NCBI RefSeq assembly: GCF_900177655.1
Contig: NZ_FXWK01000001.1
Coordinates: 744,001-808,000 of the forward strand
Length of the DNA: 64,000 nucleotides
Reading direction: 5' to 3'
Source: Devosia lucknowensis
Lineage (GTDB): Bacteria > Pseudomonadota > Alphaproteobacteria > Rhizobiales > Devosiaceae
The notes beneath the pieces are model-generated. The model did no database searches, was not told the DNA's origin, and saw nothing but the letters and a program-made list of their open reading frames with translations. Every line of letters starts with the position of its first letter. Positions within the stretch are counted from its first letter, which is position 1. Positions 38,107 through 47,409 of the stretch are shown here, in pieces. Both the position numbers and the translations under genes were made by a program.

Positions 38107-40203
38107 ATGGGGCGGCGGGGCTGGCTGGCAGTGCTCTTTGGCCTTGTGATTGTCGCAGGCCTCATCGTCATTCGCGCCGCTGATCCCTATATCGTCGTCG
38201 TCACCCGGGAGGCGACGTTCGATGCCTTCCAGCAGCTTCGCCCGCGCGAAGCGCCACCCGACCTGCCGATCCGCATCATCGATATCGACGAGGCTTCGCT
38301 GGCCGCCCTTGGTCAGTGGCCCTGGCCGCGCTCGCGCATGGCTGAGTTCTCGGCCCGGCTGACGGAAATGGGTGCGGCCGCCGTCGTCTTCGATCTTCTG
38401 TTCAGCGAACCCGATCGCATGTCCCCTCGGGCCATGACGGGAGCGGGCGATGACTACGACCTGCAGTTCGCCGACGTCCTGGCAACGGGTCCCACGGTGC
38501 TCAGTCTTGCCCAGAGCCGCCGCGCCGAACCGGCCAGTCTCGTTCCGAAGTCCGGCCTGGCGGTAACAGGTGCCGACCCCATGCAGGCCATGCCAGACCT
38601 GGGTGGCGTGGCCGAGCCGATTGGCATCCTTGCCGATGCCGCATCGGGCCTTGGCGTCGCCAGCCTCGATCGGATGGGGGCAGGGGTGGCGCGCCGTCTT
38701 CCCCTGCTGTGGCGCAGCGGCGACGCGGTCCTGCCGACCCTTTCGGTGGAAGCGCTGCGCGTGGCACTCGGCGTCTCCACGCTCCTCGTCATGGGCGATG
38801 GCGCCGGAACGGTCGAACAGGTACGGATTGGCGACCTCGCGATTCCCACCGGGCCGAGCGGGGACATGTGGTTGTACTACCGCACTCTGCAGCCTGACAT
38901 CTACGTTCCGGCCCGGGACCTTCTGGGCGACGGCTATGCCGATCTGCAACCGCTCGTGTCAGGGCACATCGTCCTGGTTGGTGCCTCCGCCAGTGGCCTC
39001 TTCGATATTCGCACCAGTGCACTGGGCGAGGCCGTGCCTGGCGTTTCCATTCACGCACAGGCGCTAGAACAGATGCTGACCGGCACGTTCCTGCAGCGCG
39101 CCGACTGGGTCGGCGGAGTGGAGATGCTCGTCTTCGCCGCGGCGGGCCTTGTCATCGTCTTCGCCGTTGTCGTCGCTGGCCCGCTGCTCGGACTGGGCGT
39201 TTCGCTGGTCGTGGCCGCACTCCTGGTTGCCTTCAGCTGGTGGGCCTTCTCCGTCCCGCGCCTCTTGATCGACCCCAGCTTCGCCCTGATCGGGGCCTTG
39301 CTGCTCTACGCGTTCATGGCCTTTTTCCGCTTTACCGTGACCGATGCCGATCGACGGCGCATCCGCCGCGCCTTCGCGCACTATGTCGAGCCCCGGCTCC
39401 TGACGCGGATCGAGGCCGATGCGCGCCTCCTCAGGCTCGGGGGCGATATCAGGGACCTCTCCGTCATGTTCTGCGATGTGCGCAATTTCTCCGCCCTGTC
39501 GGAACGCACCGAACCATCGGCGCTTGTCGCCTTGCTCAACGGCCTGTTCGGTGTCCTGGGCACGGCCATCGTCGAGCGCAACGGCACCATCGACAAATTC
39601 ATGGGCGATGCCGTCATGGCGTTCTGGAACGCACCGGTCGATGTGGACCGCCACGCCGAACAGGCGTGCCTCGCGGCCCTTGCCATGCGCAACGCCCTCG
39701 ATCGCTTCAATGCCGACAAGCGCGAACCGATCGCCATAGGCATCGGCATCGCCACCGGTCCCGCGCTGGTCGGCAATATGGGCTTCGAGCAGCGCTTCGA
39801 TTATTCCTGCATAGGCGATACCGTGAACGTGGCCAGCCGCATCGAGGGGCAATGCCGCGCGGTTGGCCACGATATTCTCGTTACCGCAGCGACCGCAGCG
39901 GCCGCGTCGGCCCTGGCCGTGCTCCCGGCAGGCTCGGTGGCGCTCAAGGGCATGAGCGACCGCGAGGACATCGCAATCCTGGTCGGCGATGCAACGATCG
40001 CGGGGTCACGGCCCTTCGCCGACCTCGCAGCTGCGCACGAAAAATTCCTGACCGACCTGGCGGCGGGGGCAGACACCAGACAATCGCTCGATGAATGCCG
40101 CCGCCTGGCGCTTGTGGTGGATAACAGACTGGGCCGCTTCTACGATGCCTGCCTCACCCGGCCAGCCGACTTCCGCCCGATGACCGAAGTGCACGGCGCC
40201 TAG
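38107..40203 (+). CDS. CHASE2-domain adenylate cyclase
   Basis: This is a 698-residue protein. A first helix (about 5-21) and three near 340-415 anchor a large periplasmic CHASE2 sensor (about 30-330, with IRIIDIDEASLAALGQWPWPR). The class III cyclase domain occupies about 440-640. Metal-binding Asp residues lie in VMFCDVRNFS, and FMGDAVMAFWNAP and SCIGDTVNVASRIEG are present. A Lys before FMGDAV (IDKFMGD) and Asp in CIGDTVN are the adenine-specifying pair. It probably makes cAMP in response to an outside signal. It starts 11 bases after the AraC gene, so the two likely share a transcript. Confidence 0.9.
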   Translation: MGRRGWLAVLFGLVIVAGLIVIRAADPYIVVVTREATFDAFQQLRPREAPPDLPIRIIDIDEASLAALGQWPWPRSRMAEFSARLTEMGAAAVVFDLLFSEPDRMSPRAMTGAGDDYDLQFADVLATGPTVLSLAQSRRAEPASLVPKSGLAVTGADPMQAMPDLGGVAEPIGILADAASGLGVASLDRMGAGVARRLPLLWRSGDAVLPTLSVEALRVALGVSTLLVMGDGAGTVEQVRIGDLAIPTGPSGDMWLYYRTLQPDIYVPARDLLGDGYADLQPLVSGHIVLVGASASGLFDIRTSALGEAVPGVSIHAQALEQMLTGTFLQRADWVGGVEMLVFAAAGLVIVFAVVVAGPLLGLGVSLVVAALLVAFSWWAFSVPRLLIDPSFALIGALLLYAFMAFFRFTVTDADRRRIRRAFAHYVEPRLLTRIEADARLLRLGGDIRDLSVMFCDVRNFSALSERTEPSALVALLNGLFGVLGTAIVERNGTIDKFMGDAVMAFWNAPVDVDRHAEQACLAALAMRNALDRFNADKREPIAIGIGIATGPALVGNMGFEQRFDYSCIGDTVNVASRIEGQCRAVGHDILVTAATAAAASALAVLPAGSVALKGMSDREDIAILVGDATIAGSRPFADLAAAHEKFLTDLAAGADTRQSLDECRRLALVVDNRLGRFYDACLTRPADFRPMTEVHGA

Positions 40204-40325
40204 AGGCGCCCGTGCCCCAGCATCGCCATGGCGCCGATCAGCAGCGCGCCGATGATCCAGATGGCGCCGGCCAGCATCGAGAAACCTTCGATGAAATCAA
40301 GGCCGGGGTCTTCTTCATGGTCCAT
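40200..40325 (-). CDS. 41-residue single-helix membrane peptide
   Basis: MDHEEDPGLDFIEGFSMLAG starts the 41-residue peptide, which then has one hydrophobic helix (about 15-36) and ends GHGRL. ATG 40325 follows GAGAGGAGAACGACGC, a strong ribosome site that makes chance unlikely. It lies 50 bases downstream of the PHP gene on the same strand, and its stop overlaps the end of the cyclase gene. The function is unknown. Confidence 0.65.
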   Translation of the reverse strand: MDHEEDPGLDFIEGFSMLAGAIWIIGALLIGAMAMLGHGRL

Positions 40326-40374
40326 GCGTCGTTCTCCTCTCGTGATTGCGCCGGTGTTCGTTCCCCGGCGTCCC

Positions 40375-41484
40375 TCAGAACTCCGGATCGTAGTTGAAGT
40401 AGATCGGATTGGACAGGGCGACCATATTCTGGCTGAGCGCCATGGAGTTGGGCACTTCGGGATAGGGCGCCTGGGGGCCTTCGATTTCGACGCGGTAATA
40501 GCTGCGATCGGTGGGCGAGGGGGTGTCGGTGAACCGGACGGTGCGGGTGGTGGCGTCGGTAAGAAGGGTCGCGAAATCGCTGCGGTTCTTGATGACGCGG
40601 ACCTGGTAATTCGCGCCGGGAATGCCGCCGCCCAAGAGGCGGACTTCAAAGGTGACGTGGGCGCCGGTGGGGATGGCGTTGTCGCCCATCATCATGTCGA
40701 ATTGGCCAGTTCCCGTGGTGTCTGCGAGGAGTTCGACGCGGGGGTTGTAGGGGTTGGAGCTGACCGAGGCGCGGCCTTGCTTGAGCGCTGTCAGGATCGC
40801 GGGTTTGCCGCGGTCGGTGGCGTAAATCCAGGTGGTGGGGGTGCCGACATAATTGCCTGATCGCTCGATGGTCAGGGGGACGATGAGGGCCGGGTCATCG
40901 GGCATGCCGTGGTGGGAATCGCTGCCGCCGCGGGCGCCGAGCATGCGGCCGGAGAGCAATTGATCGTCCCAGATGCGGACGCTCGGGATGTTCTTGGGCC
41001 AGATGCTGGTGTTCCAGATTTCGATACTGTCTGCGAGATCGAACGAGAACCCATAGTGGTTCTTGTGGTGCGGGTGATTGGCCGACCAGTGGATGCCGAG
41101 GTCGTGCTTGAGTTTGAGGAGATCCCAGTCCCTTGCATTGCGGGCGTCGAAGATGGCTTGGTGATCGTAAGGCTCGGCCGAGAGGATGTTGACGTGGCCG
41201 CGAGGGGCGGTGAGTTCGGCGCCGTAAAAGAGGAGCACGCTTTCGGATGTGTATTCGGGATCGGCCCAGGTGTTCTGGGCGACGGCGCCCTGGACGTGGA
41301 CGTCGTGGTCGGTGATGGCGAGATAATCGAAGCCGAGCGTTTCGGCAAAGCCGATGATGCGGGATTGGGGGTTGTTGGAGCTGTCCGTCGAGTGCCGGCA
41401 ATGCATGTGCCAATCGCCCTTGAGCCAGACGCCGTTATTGAAACCGGGGAGCGGGGGGAGTGTGCTGGGGAGGGGCGGGATCAT
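40375..41484 (-). CDS. PHP/CehA-type metallohydrolase
   Basis: This is a 369-residue protein of the CehA/McbA/PHP group. Metal-binding motifs are WHMHCRHSTDSS at the N terminus, DYLAITDHDVHV, HWSANHPHHKNH and GSDSHHGMPD. PHP enzymes are phosphoesterases or amidohydrolases; related ones occur in glycan and aryl-carbamate pathways. I chose ATG 41484, since the 30-residue upstream extension runs into repeat DNA. It lies downstream of the GH38 mannosidase, with a palindromic repeat between. Its substrate is unknown, but the context suggests a sugar derivative. Confidence 0.85.
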   Translation of the reverse strand: MIPPLPSTLPPLPGFNNGVWLKGDWHMHCRHSTDSSNNPQSRIIGFAETLGFDYLAITDHDVHVQGAVAQNTWADPEYTSESVLLFYGAELTAPRGHVNILSAEPYDHQAIFDARNARDWDLLKLKHDLGIHWSANHPHHKNHYGFSFDLADSIEIWNTSIWPKNIPSVRIWDDQLLSGRMLGARGGSDSHHGMPDDPALIVPLTIERSGNYVGTPTTWIYATDRGKPAILTALKQGRASVSSNPYNPRVELLADTTGTGQFDMMMGDNAIPTGAHVTFEVRLLGGGIPGANYQVRVIKNRSDFATLLTDATTRTVRFTDTPSPTDRSYYRVEIEGPQAPYPEVPNSMALSQNMVALSNPIYFNYDPEF

Positions 41485-41505
41485 GGGTTTTTCTCTTGGT
41501 CGAGG

Positions 41506-41620
41506 GCCCCCACCTAGCCTCCCCTGGGTAGGGGCAGCGACGGCGAAGGGGACGCTGAAGCTGAAGCGCAACACCGGTGCACCCCTCCCCCTTCTTCAGG
41601 GGGAGGCCGGGTGGGGGTGC
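41506..41620. repeat. Intergenic palindromic element, family A
   Basis: It opens GGCCCCCACCTAGCCTCCCC and closes GGGGGAGGCCGGGTGGGGGT, nearly complementary ends, with an inner stem near 41585-41606. It separates the mannosidase from the PHP gene. Related copies lie at 3536-3611 and 27607-27709. Confidence 0.65.
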
Positions 41621-41621
41621 C

Positions 41622-44600
41622 TCACCCCAAAGCGATGGTTTTGATCTCAAACGGTTTGAAGGCCAGGTCGATGGTTTTTGCGCTTTCGGCCAAGGTGGAC
41701 GTGTCCGTCTCATAGAGATCGGTTTCCCTGATCCTTGTGGCGTTCGGCAGCGTCAGGGTGACCGTGCCGGCCTTGTTCTGGGTTTCCCAGAGGCGGAGGA
41801 TCGTGCGCTTGCCGTCTTCGCTCTGCTTGACGGTTTCGATGGCGATCTGGTCGCTTGATAGGGTCGCGACGGAGGCCAGTGTCGGTGCAGTCGTTGCGGC
41901 GCCCGCGAGGAGGCAAAGCGGCTGGTTGAAGGCGGTGGCGGCGTTGTGGACCGCTTGCAGGTCGCCGGCGTGGACGAGGAGCGCGTAGCGCAGGCGATGT
42001 TCGCCCTGGTCGGCTTCTGGCCATGGGAAGACCGGGGATTTGACCAGGGTCAGGCGCAGGGTCGAGCCCTTGGCGTCATAGCCATATTTGCAATCGTTGA
42101 GCGCGGCGACGCCGAACCCGGCCTCGCTGAGATCGACCCAGCGGTGCATCGAGGTTTCGAAGCGCGCCTTGTCCCACGATGTATTGGCGTGGGTGGGGCG
42201 GGTCAGGTGGCCGAACTGGGTTTCGGCGCGGCTGACATCTGTGCGGATGGCGAGGGGGAAGCCGGTCTTGAGAAGCGTCTGGTGCTCGTGCCAACCCACC
42301 ATGGTGTCGAATTCGAGCTGGCCGGCGTCGGCGGCGAGTGAGATCACCTGCACGATTCGGGAATTCTCATAGGTCCATTCGAAGCGGATGGCGGCGCGCC
42401 AGGGGCCGGTTTCGACGACTTCGGCCGAGACCAGGGTATCGACGGGCCAGGACTGGTCTTCGACATAGTCATCGATGTCCCAGGCGTCGAAATCGATCGG
42501 GATATCGCGATGGGCGACGAAGGCGTTTCCGAGCTTGCCGGGCTGGATGGCTTCGCGGTTGCGGAGTTTGTCGAAGAGCGAGGTGAGCTGGCCTCGGGTG
42601 TTGAAGGTGGCGCGGAGCGTGGCGTTTTCGAGGTGGGTGGGGGAGACGGAGAGCGTGGTTTCGGGTGCGGATGCCGTTGCCTCGGTGAAGGTCAGGGCAG
42701 TGGCGGAGAGGGGCGCGAAACCGGCGGAGGGGGCAACGGTTTCGGTTGAGCCGTCGGCGCATGTGATGGCTTGGGCCGTGACGGTCTCGCCGGCAACGAC
42801 GATGGCCGACGTGCCGGTGGGAAGCGTCAGCAGATCGGTGCGGGTGAGGCTCGTGGAATTGAGGACCGTGTAGGTGCCGGCCGTCGCGAGGGGCGCGGCC
42901 AGTTGGTCGCGTAGGGCTGCGGCTTCGGAAAAGAACGCGGCGTAGTCGCGGTCGCTGTCTTCGTAGACGAAGCCGATGGAGGTGCCGGGCAGGATATCGT
43001 GGAACTGGTTGAGGAGGACCGTTTTCCAGAGCCGTTCCAGCGTGTCCTTGGGGTAAGCGATGCCATGTTGGCTCGCGAGGACGGCCAGAACTTCGAGATC
43101 GTGGAGGGTCTGCTCGGCGAGGCGATTGTTGCGCTTGTTTTTTGCGACCGAGGTCAGGGTGCCGCGGTGATATTCGAGATAGAGCTCGCCGACCCAGCTC
43201 GGAAAAGCGTCGGGCTCGTAGTTCATGCGCTCGACGAGGCGCTTGAAATAGGGCGCCATGGGCTCGTGCTTGATCTTTGGGCAGCCGGGAATGCCGCGCT
43301 CCATGCGGCGGACATTTTCGAGCATGCCGCGGGTCGGGCCGCCGCCGCCATCGCCGTGGCCATAGACAAGGAACAGTTCGTCGTGGAGGCCCTGCTGGCT
43401 GAAGCGTTTCCAGGTGCCCATGACGTGGCTGGGAACGAGATCGGGGCAATAGGTGGTGTTGATCCCGTCATATTCGTAACGCTGGGTCGTCAGGAAATAC
43501 GCGGGGACCTTTGTGCCGTCCAAGCCCTGCCAGAAGAAGATTTCATGCGGCATGCGGTTGGTGTCGTTCCAGCTCATCTTGTGGGTGATGAAGACTTCGA
43601 GGCCTGAGAGGGCCATGAGCTGGGGCAGGGCGGCGGTGTAGCCGAAAGTGTCCGGAAGCCAGACGATTTTGGGCGTCACACCGAATTTTTCCTGATGATA
43701 TTTGACGCCCTTGGTGATGTGGCGGACGAGGCTTTCGCCCGATGCGATGACGACGTCAGGTTCGAGCCAGAGCGCGCCTTCGATCTCGAAGCGGCCGGCT
43801 TCGACCTGGCCTTCGATACGGCTGAAAAGCTCGGGATAATCCTCCTCGAGGTAATCGAGCAGCACGCCCTGATTATACATGAAGCGGTAGTCGTCATATT
43901 CGTCCATGAGCGAGAGGGCGTTGGCCATGGAGCGCGCCATTTTCTGGCGGGTTTCGCGCACGCGCCAGAGCCAGGCAACGTCGATATGGGTGTGGCCGGT
44001 GGCGACGATCTGGGGCATGGCATCGGCGTCGGCCTCGGCATAGAGCGCGTCGGCGCGGGTGCGGGCGGCTTCAAGGCTCGCCGCAAAACGGTCGGGATTG
44101 CCGGGGCGGAGGTCGATGAGGTCGATGGCTTCATCGATATGGCGGAGGAGGCGGGCGCGACGGGCGTCGTCGGGTTTTAAGAGTCGAGCGACGTCGAGCG
44201 GGACCTTTAGGTCATAATAGACGATTTCGGCGAGGCGATCGAGGGTGACCAGTTCGACGGCAAGGCCGAGCTGGCGGCGGTTTTCGATCGTGCCGGCTTC
44301 GATGAGAATGTCGATGGTTTCGCCGCCGGTCGCCTTGGAGGTGATGCGGAATTCGCGGTGATTGCCATCGCCGCCGCTGGCGATCTTGCCATTGAGGCGC
44401 ACGAGAAGCTGTGGATCGCTGCGGCCCATGACGGAGCCGAACTGGGCCTCGACGCGGCCGAAGACGGGTTTGCCCGCCATTTCCTGAGGCAAGGTGACAG
44501 AGCCGCCGAACCAATAATAACCATCGGGCTCGCCCCAGACGAGGTTTTGGTCGACGTCGGTCCAGCCGTTGCGATCCTCCAGCGCGGCGAGGTTGCGTTC

Positions 44601-44708
44601 GCCATTTTCGGCCCGCCGGTGCTTGAGCGGCACGAAGATGCCGGAGCGCTGGAAGATGCGCTCGCGGAGCACGGCGAGCAGGCGGTCGAGCTTGGCAATA
44701 CGGGGCAT
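41622..44708 (-). CDS. GH38-family alpha-mannosidase
   Basis: This is a 1028-residue enzyme of the glycoside hydrolase 38 family, which cuts alpha-linked mannose. Seen are an N-terminal beta domain (about 20-210) and ATGHTHIDVAWLWRVRE (about 236, zinc-binding His/Asp). WLPDTFGYTAALPQ (about 350) carries the nucleophile Asp. A beta-rich C-terminal region with FDAWDIDDYV follows. No signal peptide is visible, so it is probably cytoplasmic and works on imported oligosaccharides. It is divergent from the LacI gene across 184 bases. The coding strand is unusually C-rich at third positions. Confidence 0.93.
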   Translation of the reverse strand: MPRIAKLDRLLAVLRERIFQRSGIFVPLKHRRAENGERNLAALEDRNGWTDVDQNLVWGEPDGYYWFGGSVTLPQEMAGKPVFGRVEAQFGSVMGRSDPQLLVRLNGKIASGGDGNHREFRITSKATGGETIDILIEAGTIENRRQLGLAVELVTLDRLAEIVYYDLKVPLDVARLLKPDDARRARLLRHIDEAIDLIDLRPGNPDRFAASLEAARTRADALYAEADADAMPQIVATGHTHIDVAWLWRVRETRQKMARSMANALSLMDEYDDYRFMYNQGVLLDYLEEDYPELFSRIEGQVEAGRFEIEGALWLEPDVVIASGESLVRHITKGVKYHQEKFGVTPKIVWLPDTFGYTAALPQLMALSGLEVFITHKMSWNDTNRMPHEIFFWQGLDGTKVPAYFLTTQRYEYDGINTTYCPDLVPSHVMGTWKRFSQQGLHDELFLVYGHGDGGGGPTRGMLENVRRMERGIPGCPKIKHEPMAPYFKRLVERMNYEPDAFPSWVGELYLEYHRGTLTSVAKNKRNNRLAEQTLHDLEVLAVLASQHGIAYPKDTLERLWKTVLLNQFHDILPGTSIGFVYEDSDRDYAAFFSEAAALRDQLAAPLATAGTYTVLNSTSLTRTDLLTLPTGTSAIVVAGETVTAQAITCADGSTETVAPSAGFAPLSATALTFTEATASAPETTLSVSPTHLENATLRATFNTRGQLTSLFDKLRNREAIQPGKLGNAFVAHRDIPIDFDAWDIDDYVEDQSWPVDTLVSAEVVETGPWRAAIRFEWTYENSRIVQVISLAADAGQLEFDTMVGWHEHQTLLKTGFPLAIRTDVSRAETQFGHLTRPTHANTSWDKARFETSMHRWVDLSEAGFGVAALNDCKYGYDAKGSTLRLTLVKSPVFPWPEADQGEHRLRYALLVHAGDLQAVHNAATAFNQPLCLLAGAATTAPTLASVATLSSDQIAIETVKQSEDGKRTILRLWETQNKAGTVTLTLPNATRIRETDLYETDTSTLAESAKTIDLAFKPFEIKTIALG

Positions 44709-44892
44709 GTTATCCGACCTCGGTGCGTGTGAGGGCTATGGTGAAGCGCGGGGAGCTTCGGGAAAAGGCGTGGTCGTCATGATTGACCCGGGAGGCCCTG
44801 CCGTCGATATAAAAGCTGCGCCGGGATGAACCTGGCTGCGAATCGGCCGCGCCGCATTGGTTGGTGCCGCATCGTGAACTATGTGAGGATCG

Positions 44893-45939
44893 ATGGCGCG
44901 AGGCCTGGGAAAAGTTGGCATCAAGGATGTGGCCGGAGCCGCCGATGTTTCGGTGTCCACCGTGTCCCATGTCCTCAACGGCACCGCGCCGATTTCTGCC
45001 GAGGTTCGCGAGCGGGTCCTCAACGCGGCCAACGCCTTGGGTTATCTGGCCCAGCGGCGCAACAAGGCGGCCATCAGCGTCCTCCGCACCGTTCTTCTGG
45101 CCGTTCCCAGCGACGCGCTGCCCCTCAACGACTACAACCTCTACTCCTGGAGCTTGCTCAGCGCTCTGTCGCGTGAATGCGAACGCCGCGCCATTCGCAT
45201 CGTGCCGTTCGAAATCGACAAGCCGGGCCTGGGCGGCGCAGTGCTTGTCGAGGCGGCGCGCAAGGCTGAGGCCGACGGCATTCTCCTGCTCAACGACGAC
45301 CGCCCCGAACTCCTGCGCGAAATCGCGAAGTCGGGGATTCCCGCCGTCTTGATGAATGGCGAAGACCACGAGATGCAGGTCGACAGCGTCACGCCGGGCA
45401 ACCGCTTCGCCGCGCGTCATGCCACCGATTGGCTGATCGGCCAGGGGCATCGCACCATTCTGCACATGACCTGGGAAGGCCGCGCCACGATCCGGCGCCG
45501 TCACGATGGCTTCCTTGAAGCGTTCCGCGTGAATGGAATCGCGCCCGATCATGCGCGCATTGCCTTGGCCGAGGGGTTTCTGCCCCACCTCGGGGAGCGG
45601 GCCATGTTGGCCTGGCTCGACCAGCATGACGGACTGGACGGCGTCACCGCCATATTCTGCGCAGCGGACAATCTGGCGCTTGGTGTCATCGAAGCGCTGA
45701 ACCGTCGCGGTATCGCCATGCCCACCGATGTGTCCGTGGTTGGTTTTGACGGCGTTGCGTTGGGCGAATTCACCAATCCGCCGCTGACCACGGTCGCGGT
45801 GCCGCTCCAGCACATGGGCATGTCAGCGCTCAACCTGCTGGAATTGCGGATCGTCAATGCCACCTTGTCCCCTCCTGCGCATCGTCTGGAATTGGGGTGC
45901 CGCCTGATCGTGCGGAAGAGCGTGCGCAGCCTTCCCTAG
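44893..45939 (+). CDS. LacI-family regulator
   Basis: This is a 348-residue repressor. The LacI helix-turn-helix is at the start (VGIKDVAGAADVSVSTVS, then HVLNGTAPISAEVRERV). A periplasmic-binding-protein-like sugar domain follows (SIP-type: SGIPAVLMNGED, ADNLALGVIEALNRRGI, VSVVGFDGVALGEF). It is divergent from the mannosidase and probably controls it. Its TAG stop overlaps the TAG stop of the facing ROK gene in a CTAG palindrome at 45936-45939. Confidence 0.9.
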   Translation: MARGLGKVGIKDVAGAADVSVSTVSHVLNGTAPISAEVRERVLNAANALGYLAQRRNKAAISVLRTVLLAVPSDALPLNDYNLYSWSLLSALSRECERRAIRIVPFEIDKPGLGGAVLVEAARKAEADGILLLNDDRPELLREIAKSGIPAVLMNGEDHEMQVDSVTPGNRFAARHATDWLIGQGHRTILHMTWEGRATIRRRHDGFLEAFRVNGIAPDHARIALAEGFLPHLGERAMLAWLDQHDGLDGVTAIFCAADNLALGVIEALNRRGIAMPTDVSVVGFDGVALGEFTNPPLTTVAVPLQHMGMSALNLLELRIVNATLSPPAHRLELGCRLIVRKSVRSLP

Positions 45940-47156
45940 TCTCGCTCGGGATGTGCGCCGAAAAGCGCCTTGAGCATGCTTTCGCGCGCCAGTTCGACCG
46001 CACCCAGAAGTCCCGCGCGCCCGCCCGAGTGGCTGCGCTGCAGGTCGATGTCCCGCGGCCAGGCTTGGGCAATCCTCAGGCGCACGCGGTCGATCAGTTC
46101 CATGCGTGAGCCGACGCTGCCGCCGAGCACGACGCGATCGGGGTCGACCAGCGCCAGGATGGCGAGCACGGCGCGCGCCACGTGATCCGCCGTGGTGTCG
46201 AGCGTTTGTATCGCTGCCTCTACGCCTTCGCTGGCAGCCTCGAAAATCTCGCGCACCGAATGGTCCGGCGATCCTCCGGATGCGACATAGGCGCGGCGAA
46301 TTCCCGCCTCGCCGACGCGATCCTCCATGATCGCGCCCTGTCCGTCCCCTGCGAAAAGCGGCAGGTAGCCCACTTCGCCCGCGCCGCCATGCGCACCGCG
46401 CAATAGCTTGCCATCGACCACCAGCGCGCCCCCGATACCGGTGCCCAGGGCGACGAACGCCACGTTTTCGCGCCGCTGCACGTCGCTATGCACCAGTTCT
46501 CCGAGGAGCGCGAGGTTCACGTCATTGTCGATCAGCACGTCGACATCCAGCGCGGCCCGCAGCGCCTCGGCAAAATGCCCTTCCTGCAAGCCCGGCAGGT
46601 TGTCCGCGAAGCTCAGCGACGAATGCGTCGGATGCACCGCGGCCGGCACGCCCACGGCCAGCGCCCGCACGCGATAGCGCGGCATCTCAGCCGCCGCGCA
46701 GAGTGTATCGATCAGTCTGCTGGCCTGGTCAACGAGGTCGGCCAGACTTCCGCGGGAAGTGGGTTCGTTGATTTCGGCCAGGATCGTTCCACGCATGTCT
46801 GCGACCGAACCGGCAATTTTCGTGCCGCCGATATCGAGGCCGACAGCAAGCGCCGCCTGGGATTTGAGGCTGTAGCGACGTTCGGAGCGCCCGGGCGCCC
46901 CGCCGATCGCTCCGTCCACCGCAACGAAGCCGTTCTCTTCGAGTCCCGCCAGCAGTTCGGAAACCGCAAGCCGGGACAATCCGACGCGCTGGGCCAGCAG
47001 CGCACGCTGCGACCATTCCTCTTCCATCAGCGCCTCGGACAGGAGGCGCAGGTATCCGGCTTGGGAATTTTTTCGCGCCGACAGCGGCACCCGACGCGGG
47101 GGACGGGGCGTCTCACTAAGCTTCTGATGTTCCACCAAATCCCCTCCCAACGGCAC
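45936..47156 (-). CDS. ROK-family regulator
   Basis: This is a 406-residue protein with an N-terminal winged helix (about 35-90; QRALLAQRVGLSRLAVSELL) and a ROK sugar-kinase-like domain (LAVGLDIGGTKIAGSVAD, then ALGTGIGGALVVDG). The usual ROK zinc site with CGCGxxGC is absent: the matching region reads VGYLPLFAGDGQGAIMED, with no cysteines. So it is probably a ligand-sensing repressor rather than a kinase. It is divergent from the ABC operon across 253 bases, so it likely controls that operon. Confidence 0.87.
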   Translation of the reverse strand: MPLGGDLVEHQKLSETPRPPRRVPLSARKNSQAGYLRLLSEALMEEEWSQRALLAQRVGLSRLAVSELLAGLEENGFVAVDGAIGGAPGRSERRYSLKSQAALAVGLDIGGTKIAGSVADMRGTILAEINEPTSRGSLADLVDQASRLIDTLCAAAEMPRYRVRALAVGVPAAVHPTHSSLSFADNLPGLQEGHFAEALRAALDVDVLIDNDVNLALLGELVHSDVQRRENVAFVALGTGIGGALVVDGKLLRGAHGGAGEVGYLPLFAGDGQGAIMEDRVGEAGIRRAYVASGGSPDHSVREIFEAASEGVEAAIQTLDTTADHVARAVLAILALVDPDRVVLGGSVGSRMELIDRVRLRIAQAWPRDIDLQRSHSGGRAGLLGAVELARESMLKALFGAHPERD

Positions 47157-47290
47157 TTTGGCCCCTATCGACTTGCCGCAAAACGCCGATCATTACAATC
47201 ACCAAATGCAATTTTTTTCATCTTGATTGATGGGTTCGACGGTGCATAGTGTAGCGAACTTGCTGGAGCAATACGTTGGAGATCGTGCTG

Positions 47291-47340
47291 TTTCCGCAGG
47301 TAACGGAAGTTATCTTGGATCGACGCTGCCGCATTAATGC
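47291..47340. promoter_or_regulatory. Candidate operator region between the ROK gene and the ABC operon
   Basis: TTCCG (47292-47296) and CGGAA (47304-47308) are inverted around seven bases, and GCATTAATGC (47331-47340) is a perfect 10-bp palindrome. Either could be a binding site for the ROK or LacI regulator. The surrounding 253-base region is A/T-richer than its neighbours. Confidence 0.4.
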
Positions 47341-47409
47341 AAATATTTTAACCGGCTTTTGCGTCGTTCGACCGCTCGGAGGAGGTTCCGGGCAAAGGGA
47401 GGGAAGAAC

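Noticed and set aside
44709..44892. A LacI-type operator between the mannosidase and LacI genes
   Set aside because: I saw only a weak GAAGC/GCTTC inverted pair and no central CG-type palindrome good enough to list.
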